From: Streptomyces maremycinicus
GTDB lineage: Bacteria; Actinomycetota; Actinomycetes; Streptomycetales; Streptomycetaceae
Length of the DNA: 64,000 bases
Reading direction: 5' to 3'
NCBI RefSeq assembly: GCF_001184025.1
Contig: NZ_BBYG01000019.1
Span: forward strand, 1 to 64,000
Shown here: piece by piece, positions 58,501-64,000 of the stretch
How positions within the stretch are numbered: the stretch's first letter is position 1
How the letters are laid out: each line of letters starts with the position of its first letter
Translations under genes and position numbers: made by a program
Notes under the pieces: generated by a model
What the model saw: only the letters and a program-made list of their open reading frames with translations
Database searches by the model: none
Told to the model about the DNA's origin: nothing

Positions 58501-59682
58501 TCACACCGGGTAGGCGTGGGTCTGCGCGGCCTTCACCGCCGCCCAGACCCGCGCCCCCGGATGCAGGTCGAGTTCGGCCGCGGCGACGGTGGTGAGGTCA
58601 GCGGCGAGCGGGAGTCCGCCGGTGAGGTCGGCGCGGATCTGGTCGCCGTGGGTCTCCAGGCCGGCGACCTCGCAGTGCCAGAGGTTGCGGGCGCTGGTGC
58701 CCGTCGGGCGGTCGCGGTAGAGGGTGACCGCGCTCGGCGGGAAGGCCACGAACACCGGGCCGGACAGGACCTCGGTGGTGGTGACGGCCGGGCCGGCGTC
58801 GAGGCGGACGGTGTGGCCGTCGGCCTCGCCCCGGTAGAGGTTCAGGCCGACCAATCGGGCGATGTAGTCCGTACGGGGATGGCGGGCGATGTCGGACGGC
58901 GCCCCCTCCTGGACGACCCGCCCGTGCTCGACGACGACCAGCCGGTCCGCGAGCACCATCGCGTCCAGCGGATCGTGCGTGACGAGGACGGCGACGGCCT
59001 CGAACTCGGCCAGGTGGCGCCGGAGTCGGGAGCGGACCTCCAGCCGGGTGCGGGCGTCCAGCGCGGCCAGCGGCTCGTCGAGGAGCAGCAGCCGAGGGTC
59101 GGTGGCCAGCGCACGGGCCAGGGCCACCCGCTGGGCCTGGCCCCCGGACAGCCTGCGCGGCTTGGCGCCCGCGTGCGCCGCCAGGCCCAGGCGGTCCAGC
59201 CACTCGGCGGCCCGGGCACGGGCCGCCGCCTTGGTCTCGCCCTGGCAGCGCGGCCCGAAGGCCACGTTGTCCAGTGCGCTCAGATGCGGGAAGAGCAGAT
59301 AGTCCTGGAAGACGACACCGACCGGGCGGGACTCCGGCGGCGTACCCTCCAGCGCGCCACCGTCCAGCCGTATCCGGCCCTCGGTGAGCGGCGTCAGACC
59401 GGCGAGGGCGCGCAGCGCGGTGGTCTTCCCCGCGCCGTTCGGCCCCAGCAGGGCGACCACCTCACCCGGCGCCACCCTCAGCGCCACGTCGAGGCGGAAC
59501 CCCCCGCGCTCCACGACCAGGTGGGCGTCGAGCCCGCCCGCGGACGGGTCGGCGCGCATGCCCGGCTCGTCGTTCCCGGCCGGGTCGGCGCGCGGGTCGA
59601 GCTCGCCCTCGGCGGCCGTACGGGCCCGGCGCTCGCGGTGGACGGACCGGGCGTCGGCGGCGGTTTCCTGCGGCTCGGTCAT
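58501..59682 (-). CDS. modC: molybdate ABC transporter ATP-binding protein
   Basis: The 393-aa protein has an ABC ATPase (about residues 60-290) with Walker A LLGPNGAGKTT, Q-loop GVVFQDYLLFPHLS, signature RRLSGGQAQRVALARAL, Walker B RLLLLDEPLAALD and H-loop VLVTHD. The C-terminal TOBE-like domain (about 320-393) binds oxyanion in ModC-type proteins. The 50 N-terminal residues are disordered. It powers uptake with ModB. ATG 59682 overlaps the modB stop (ATGA). Last gene of the mod operon. Confidence 0.9.
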   Translation of the reverse strand: MTEPQETAADARSVHRERRARTAAEGELDPRADPAGNDEPGMRADPSAGGLDAHLVVERGGFRLDVALRVAPGEVVALLGPNGAGKTTALRALAGLTPLTEGRIRLDGGALEGTPPESRPVGVVFQDYLLFPHLSALDNVAFGPRCQGETKAAARARAAEWLDRLGLAAHAGAKPRRLSGGQAQRVALARALATDPRLLLLDEPLAALDARTRLEVRSRLRRHLAEFEAVAVLVTHDPLDAMVLADRLVVVEHGRVVQEGAPSDIARHPRTDYIARLVGLNLYRGEADGHTVRLDAGPAVTTTEVLSGPVFVAFPPSAVTLYRDRPTGTSARNLWHCEVAGLETHGDQIRADLTGGLPLAADLTTVAAAELDLHPGARVWAAVKAAQTHAYPV

Positions 59683-60539
59683 CCCGTTGTCATCCAACGG
59701 TCGCGCAGGCCCGCCAGCACCGCGACGGACACGGCCAGCAGGACCAGACTGAGGGCGATGGCGGCCTCCGGGTCGCTCTGAAGGGCCAGATACACGGCCA
59801 ACGGCATGGTCTGGGTACGGCCGGGGAAGTTGCCGGCGAAGGTGATCGTCGCGCCGAACTCGCCGAGCGCCCGGGCCCACGCCAGGACCGCGCCGGCCGC
59901 GATGCCCGGCGCGATCAACGGCAGCGTGACCCGGCGGAACGCGGTGAAACGGGAGGCGCCGAGGGTGGCGGCCGCCTCCTCGTAGCGCGGGTCGGCGGCC
60001 CGCAGGGTGCCCTCGACGGTGATGACGAGGAACGGCAGGGCGACGAACGCCTCGGCGACCACGACCCCGGCCGTGGTGAACGGGAGCGTGACACCGAACC
60101 AGGAGTCCAGCGACCTCCCGACGATGCCGTTGCGCCCCAGCGCCATCAACAGCGCCACACCGCCGACCACGGGCGGCAGGACGAGCGGCAGGGTGACGAG
60201 CGCCCGGACGAGACCGCGCCCCGGGAACTCGACGCGGGCCAGCAGCCAGGCCAGCGGCACGCCGACGACCATGCTCACGGCGGTCGCGGCGGTGGCGCAC
60301 ACCAACGACAGCCGCAGCGCCTGCCACACCTCGGCACTGGTCAGCAGCTCCGGCAGACTGCGCCAGGGCGCCCGCACGAGCAGCGCGATCAGCGGCACGA
60401 TCAGGAACGCCAGGCCGATCAGCGCGGGCACCAGCAGAGGCAGCGGCACGCCGCCCACCTGGGCCCGGACACGCCGACGCCGCGGTCCGCCGCGGACGGT
60501 GTCGGCCGCGCCGTCCGGCCCCTTGCCCGGGTGGGTCAC
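59679..60539 (-). CDS. modB: molybdate ABC transporter permease
   Basis: The 286-aa protein has six membrane helices. The EAA-like loop that contacts ModC reads EEAAATLGASRFTAFRRVTLPLIAPG (in part; about residues 190-215), and GEFGATITFAGNFPGRTQTMPLAVY is the typical ModB/CysT end. The start is GTG 60539, overlapping the modA stop (GTGA). It forms the channel for molybdate, possibly also tungstate. Confidence 0.92.
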   Translation of the reverse strand: MTHPGKGPDGAADTVRGGPRRRRVRAQVGGVPLPLLVPALIGLAFLIVPLIALLVRAPWRSLPELLTSAEVWQALRLSLVCATAATAVSMVVGVPLAWLLARVEFPGRGLVRALVTLPLVLPPVVGGVALLMALGRNGIVGRSLDSWFGVTLPFTTAGVVVAEAFVALPFLVITVEGTLRAADPRYEEAAATLGASRFTAFRRVTLPLIAPGIAAGAVLAWARALGEFGATITFAGNFPGRTQTMPLAVYLALQSDPEAAIALSLVLLAVSVAVLAGLRDRWMTTG

Positions 60540-61363
60540 GGCTGGAGGAACCCGGCCCCGGTCAGGACCTTCTGGCCCTCGGCGGACCGCACCAGCGCGA
60601 TGAACGCCTCGGCCGCCTCGGCGTTCCGCGCGTCCTTGAGCCGGACGATCGGGTAGTCGTTGACGGCGTCGGCCGATTCGGGGAACTCCACACCCTCCAC
60701 CTTGTCACCCGCCGCGTGCACATCGGTCTTGTAGACGACCGCGGCGTCGGCCTCCTTCAGCTCCACCTTCGTCAGGGCGGCCTTGACGTCCTGCTCGTAG
60801 GACACGGGGGTGAGCTTCAGCTTGCTGGCGTCGAGGGCCTTCTGGGCCGCGGCGCCGCAGGGTACCGTCCTGTCGCACAGCACGACCTTGAGGCTCGACC
60901 CGGTGAGGTCCTCGAGGGAGGCGATCTTGTCGGGGTTGCCCGGCAGGGTGGCGATCTCCAGCTGGTTGCGGACGAAGGTGGTGGGCGTCCCCGAGGCGTC
61001 CCCGGCGTCCGTCACGATCGCCATCGTCTTCGGGCTGGCGGACGCGAACACGTCCGCCGGGGCACCGCCGGTGATGCTCGCGGCGAGGGAGTCGCTGCCG
61101 CCGAAGCTGAAGGTGACCTTCGTGCCCGGGTGCGCCTTCTCGAACTCCTTGCCCAGCGCGGTGAAGCTCTCCTTCAGCGAGGCCGCGGCGAACACGGTGA
61201 CGGTGCCGGACACCTTGTCCGAGGCGGACGCGGAAGCGGAGGAGTCCGAGTCGGCCGACGAGGAGTCGTCGGACGACGAGCAGGCGCTCAGGGCCAGCAA
61301 CGCGCCGACCCCCAGGGCGGCCACCTGCGTCGGTCGGCCGGTCCGGCGCGCGGTTCGGGTCAT
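60536..61363 (-). CDS. modA: molybdate-binding lipoprotein
   Basis: The 275-aa protein has a lipoprotein signal with LLALSAC, Cys28, then a Ser/Asp-rich linker and the periplasmic-binding-type domain: VFAAASLKESFTALGKEFEK, FSFGGSDSLAASITGGAPADVFASAS (in part), and VVYKTDVHAA. AAASL, GGSDSL and the Tyr/Asp near the end match oxyanion contacts in ModA. It captures molybdate outside the membrane for ModBC. GAGGGAGTGG precedes ATG 61363. Confidence 0.93.
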   Translation of the reverse strand: MTRTARRTGRPTQVAALGVGALLALSACSSSDDSSSADSDSSASASASDKVSGTVTVFAAASLKESFTALGKEFEKAHPGTKVTFSFGGSDSLAASITGGAPADVFASASPKTMAIVTDAGDASGTPTTFVRNQLEIATLPGNPDKIASLEDLTGSSLKVVLCDRTVPCGAAAQKALDASKLKLTPVSYEQDVKAALTKVELKEADAAVVYKTDVHAAGDKVEGVEFPESADAVNDYPIVRLKDARNAEAAEAFIALVRSAEGQKVLTGAGFLQP

Positions 61364-61895
61364 CACGGGTCCACTCCCTCTGGTCCTGACGGACACATCA
61401 CGTGGGGTCCTGGCGGACCGCCCACGTCTGCGGTCCGGTAGGTGTGCATGCCGATGATAATGCCGCAGATGCGAGGGGAAAGTCTCCTGTGGCTTCGCAT
61501 GAGCCGGAACAGCGATCGCTCGGGGTGGCATGTGCGTTTGCACGGGAGGCAGGGCCGGGTGCGGTCGTCCAGGAGGTGGCAGCCCGTGAGCCGTCTGTCG
61601 CAGTCACCGGCTCGACCGCCGGTCCGCGCTTCGACCCGGTCCGGGGCAGGGCCCGTCTGGGCTCCCTGATCGGGGTGTCCGGGGCAGGGGCCGTCTGGGC
61701 TCGCTGATCGCGGGGTCCGGCGCGGACGGCCGTCGCGCCCCGCTGTCCAGGGCCGGGATCGACCCCGACTCCGGACGGGCACCCGTCCTCCTGGCGGTCA
61801 CCCTCGACGACGCCCCGCTCGACCGCGGGCCGCGTCCGGTGGACGCGGGCGGCGCCTGACCGGCGTGGCGGGGCAGTGTCGGTTCTCCGGCGTGC
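61364..61895. other. intergenic region between modA and its regulator, with a 38-nt tandem repeat
   Basis: A candidate modA promoter element is TATCAT on the minus strand near 61455. Further right is a 38-nt-period duplication (61640-61675 and 61678-61715, beginning tccggggcaggg). After it, a reading frame without start codon ends at 61859 (ends PRPVDAGGA). It may be the remnant of a lost gene. Confidence 0.5.
61640..61715. repeat. 38-nt tandem duplication
   Basis: tccggggcagggcccgtctg and continuing sequence at 61640-61675 is repeated at 61678-61715 with a few substitutions and small indels. Confidence 0.75.
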
Positions 61896-62291
61896 TCAGG
61901 CCCGGTCGATGTGCACGTTCGTCGACTTCACCCGGGCGGTGGCCTCCACCCCGACCTCCAGCCCCAGTTCCTCCACGGCCTCCCGGGTCAGCAGCGACAC
62001 CAGCCGGTGCGGCCCGGCCTGGATCTCCACCTGAGCGGCGACATCACCGAGCTTCACGGCCGTGACGATGCCGGGAAACGCGTTGCGGACCGATGTGTAC
62101 GAGGCACCCTCCTCGCCGCCACCGCTCCTGGCCAGCTCCACGGAGAAGGCAGCCAGATCCCGGCCGTCGATGAGGCGTCGTCCGCCCTCGTCGCGGTGTG
62201 TGGCCATCCGGCCGGCGTCCGCCCACCGCCGCGCGGTGTCCGGACTCACCCCGAGCAGACGCGCCGCCTGGCCGATCGTGTAGGACTGCAT
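61896..62291 (-). CDS. HTH/TOBE regulator, probable molybdate sensor
   Basis: 131 aa from ATG 62291 (a TTG three codons earlier is possible). The N-terminal MerR/excisionase-type HTH reads SYTIGQAARLLGVSPDTARRWADAG (in part). The C-terminal TOBE/molybdopterin-binding domain (about 65-131) has SVRNAFPGIVTAVKLGDVAAQVEI and ARVKSTNVHIDRA. TATCTT on the minus strand ends 7 nt before the ATG, so it is probably leaderless. It is placed directly upstream of modABC and likely binds molybdate to control that operon, like ModE but with a different DNA-binding domain. Confidence 0.88.
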   Translation of the reverse strand: MQSYTIGQAARLLGVSPDTARRWADAGRMATHRDEGGRRLIDGRDLAAFSVELARSGGGEEGASYTSVRNAFPGIVTAVKLGDVAAQVEIQAGPHRLVSLLTREAVEELGLEVGVEATARVKSTNVHIDRA

Positions 62292-62362
62292 AGCCGCCAA
62301 GATAGGCGATCAACGCCGCCCCGACCGTCCGCCGGGGCCCGGAGCAGCCACCCGAGAGGTGG

Positions 62363-62414
62363 CGCCGCCGCCCCCAGACCCGCATGCGTGCGGTTCGAGC
62401 GGGGGGCGGCGGCG
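62363..62414 (-). terminator. hairpin terminator after the HTH-MurA gene
   Basis: CGCCGCCGCCCCC (62363-62375) pairs perfectly with 62402-62414 (13 bp). The 26-nt loop contains a small CGCATGCG palindrome. It lies 8 nt after the stop on the minus strand. Confidence 0.7.
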
Positions 62415-62422
62415 TCCGACGG

Positions 62423-63952
62423 TCAGATGTCCCGGAAGATCTCGATCTGTGCCCCGACGGAGTTCAGCCGCTCGGCCAGGTCCTCGTAACCGCGGTTGAT
62501 GACATAGACGTTGCGCAGCACCGAGGTGCCCTCCGCCGCCATCATCGCCAGCAGCACGACGACCGCGGGCCGCAGGGCCGGCGGGCACATCATCTCGGCG
62601 GCCCGCCAGCGCGTCGGACCCTCGACCAGCACCCGGTGCGGGTCGAGGAGCTGGAGTCGCCCGCCGAGCCGGTTCAGGTCCGTGAGATAGATCGCGCGGT
62701 TGTCGTAGACCCAGTCGTGGATGAGGGTCTTGCCCTGCGCGACGGCCGCGATGGCCGCGAAGAAGGGCACGTTGTCGATGTTCAGCCCGGGGAACGGCAT
62801 CGGGTGGATCTTGTCGATCGGCGCCTCCAGCTTGGAGGGCCGGACGGTGAGGTCGATCAGCCGGGTGCGGCCGTTGTCGGCCGGATACTCCGGCGTACGG
62901 TCGTGATCGAGCCCCATCTCCTCCAGGACCGCCAGCTCGATCTCCAGGAACTCGATGGGCACCCGGCGCACCGTCAGCTCCGACTCGGTGACGACGGCGG
63001 CGGCCAGCAGGCTCATCGCCTCGACCGGGTCCTCGGAGGGCGAGTAGTCGACGTCCACGTTGATGTTCGGCACGCCGTGCACGGTGAGGGTGGTGCTGCC
63101 GATGCCCTCGACCCGCACCCCGAGCGCCTCCAGGAAGAAGCACAGGTCCTGGACCATGTAGTTGGAGGACGCGTTGCGGATGACGGTCACGCCCTCGTAC
63201 CGGGCGGCCGCCAGCAGGGCGTTCTCGGTGACCGTGTCCCCGCGTTCGGTCAGGACGATCGGCCGGTCCGGGCGGACGGCGCGGTCGACGACGGCGTGGT
63301 ACTGCCCCTCCGTCGCCGCGACTTCCAGACCGAACCGGCGCAGCGCGATCATGTGCGGCTCGATGGTCCGCGTACCGAGGTCGCAGCCACCGGCGTACGG
63401 GAGCTTGAAGTGGTTCATCCGGTGCAGCAGCGGACCGAGGAACATGATGATGGAACGGGTGCGTACGGCGGCCTCGGCGTCGATCGCGGCCATGTCCAGC
63501 TCGGCCGGCGGCACGATCTCCAGGTCGACCCCGTCGTTGATCCAACGGGTCCGGACCCCGATGGAGTTCAGGACCTCGAGGAGGCGGTAGACCTCCTCGA
63601 TCCTGGCGACCCGGCGCAGCACTGTGCGCCCCTGGTTGAGCAGTGAGGCGCACAGCAGGGCCACGCAGGCGTTCTTGCTGGTCTTCACGTCGATCGAGCC
63701 GGACAGCCGACGGCCGCCCACGACCCGCAGGTGCATCGGTCCCGCGTAACCCAGAGAGACGATTTCACTGTCCAGGGCTTCACCGATTCGAGCGATCATC
63801 TCAAGGCTGATGTTTTGGTTGCCTCGCTCGATGCGGTTGACAGCACTCTGGCTGGTTGCGAGCGCCTCGGCCAGCTGCGCCTGTGTCCAGCCACGGTGTT
63901 GGCGGGCGTCACGGATGAGCTTGCCGATGCGTACGAGGTAGTCGTCTGCCAT
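62423..63952 (-). CDS. XRE-type HTH fused to a MurA-like enolpyruvyl transferase
   Basis: 509 aa. Residues 8-62 form an XRE HTH (LIRDARQHRGWTQAQLAEAL, TSQSAVNRIERGNQNISLEM). From about 73 to the end lies the EPSP/MurA fold: MHLRVVGGRRLSGSIDV, Lys93-Asn94 in SKNAC, and Cys190 in YAGGCDLGTRTIEPH. That Cys matches the PEP-binding, fosfomycin-reactive Cys of MurA, so the enzyme may be active. Substrate and in vivo role are unknown; the protein could be a regulator sensing UDP-GlcNAc or PEP. A perfect dyad just upstream suggests autoregulation. TAACCT ends 7 nt before the ATG, so translation is probably leaderless. It is separate from the ordinary murA. Confidence 0.9.
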   Translation of the reverse strand: MADDYLVRIGKLIRDARQHRGWTQAQLAEALATSQSAVNRIERGNQNISLEMIARIGEALDSEIVSLGYAGPMHLRVVGGRRLSGSIDVKTSKNACVALLCASLLNQGRTVLRRVARIEEVYRLLEVLNSIGVRTRWINDGVDLEIVPPAELDMAAIDAEAAVRTRSIIMFLGPLLHRMNHFKLPYAGGCDLGTRTIEPHMIALRRFGLEVAATEGQYHAVVDRAVRPDRPIVLTERGDTVTENALLAAARYEGVTVIRNASSNYMVQDLCFFLEALGVRVEGIGSTTLTVHGVPNINVDVDYSPSEDPVEAMSLLAAAVVTESELTVRRVPIEFLEIELAVLEEMGLDHDRTPEYPADNGRTRLIDLTVRPSKLEAPIDKIHPMPFPGLNIDNVPFFAAIAAVAQGKTLIHDWVYDNRAIYLTDLNRLGGRLQLLDPHRVLVEGPTRWRAAEMMCPPALRPAVVVLLAMMAAEGTSVLRNVYVINRGYEDLAERLNSVGAQIEIFRDI

Positions 63953-63959
63953 GGGGTTG

Positions 63960-63980
63960 AGGTTATCTCAGATATGAGAT
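63960..63980 (-). promoter_or_regulatory. -10 and perfect dyad operator of the HTH-MurA gene
   Basis: ATCTCAGATATGAGAT (63965-63980) has perfect 6-bp arms ATCTCA/TGAGAT around GATA. On the minus strand it abuts and shares one base with the -10 TAACCT (63965-63960). The position suits autorepression by the HTH domain of the encoded protein. Confidence 0.65.
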
Positions 63981-64000
63981 CGCACCTCTTGGGGGGTCCA

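Overview
The window is chromosomal DNA of a high-GC actinomycete, almost certainly a Streptomyces. Third codon positions are very GC-rich, GTG and TTG starts are common, and several genes or gene orders are diagnostic: sepH, cutRS, the DUF4193/DUF3093/dut/DUF3710 block, the paired TrkA proteins, a SepF-like gene, and DUF5999/DUF6099 proteins. No rRNA, tRNA, CRISPR array, insertion sequence or biosynthetic gene cluster was recognised. Most of the left half is core chromosome. The right half mixes conserved and accessory functions.

Layout. 1-6083: rhodanese-type sulfurtransferase, the cell-division regulator sepH, a membrane protein with a Ser/Gly tail, and an operon of an MFS exporter and an FAD sugar-lactone oxidase. 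6293-8495: haem/iron section with a coproporphyrin-type ferrochelatase, an inositol-monophosphatase gene broken by a one-base frameshift, and a 58-aa protein. 8912-15007: cutRS, then the conserved block DUF4193, unknown protein, DUF3093 (divergent), thioesterase, dut, DUF3710. 15239-19871: a secreted alginate-lyase-family enzyme behind a DasR-like box, then kdpDE. 19930-26676: OB-fold protein, DUF3159, two TrkA/RCK proteins, a 31-aa membrane protein, a KimA-like permease and a TrmA-family RNA methyltransferase. This order is also found in mycobacteria. With kdpDE it makes a potassium-homeostasis neighbourhood.

26866-33339: three drug-efflux/regulator units (MarR/MFS, TetR, MFS with MarR and YceI). 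The intergenic DNA here carries three separate heptanucleotide tandem arrays. 33983-38747: SepF-like protein, a P-loop ATPase coupled to a MazG-type pyrophosphohydrolase, DUF6099, a 61-aa acidic protein and an F420-type LLM oxidoreductase. These are separated by repeat-rich DNA, a polypurine tract and a consensus DnaA box inside a dyad. 39079-46394: a lipoprotein, the Hen1-Pnkp RNA-repair operon, and an SPFH protein translationally coupled to an NAD-kinase-like protein. 46599-49539: arginine deiminase, catabolic-type ornithine carbamoyltransferase and an RsbW-like ATPase.

49829-57475: a catabolic island with enoyl-CoA hydratase, a fused aryl-CoA monooxygenase/Old-Yellow-Enzyme reductase, an aryl-CoA ligase, a PaaX repressor, an acyl-CoA dehydrogenase and a Rid-family protein. 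This is the gene set expected for aerobic 2-aminobenzoyl-CoA (anthranilate) or a related aryl-CoA breakdown. Its promoters share an identical 12-bp element over the -35 region. 57580-62291: DUF5999, DUF6299, the molybdate importer modABC and a HTH/TOBE regulator. 62423-63952: a fusion of an XRE-type DNA-binding domain with a MurA-type enolpyruvyl transferase, preceded by a perfect 16-bp dyad that looks like an autoregulatory operator.

Functions are assigned from recognisable motifs and remembered family knowledge. No database search was possible. Promoters, operators and leaderless starts are pattern matches by eye.
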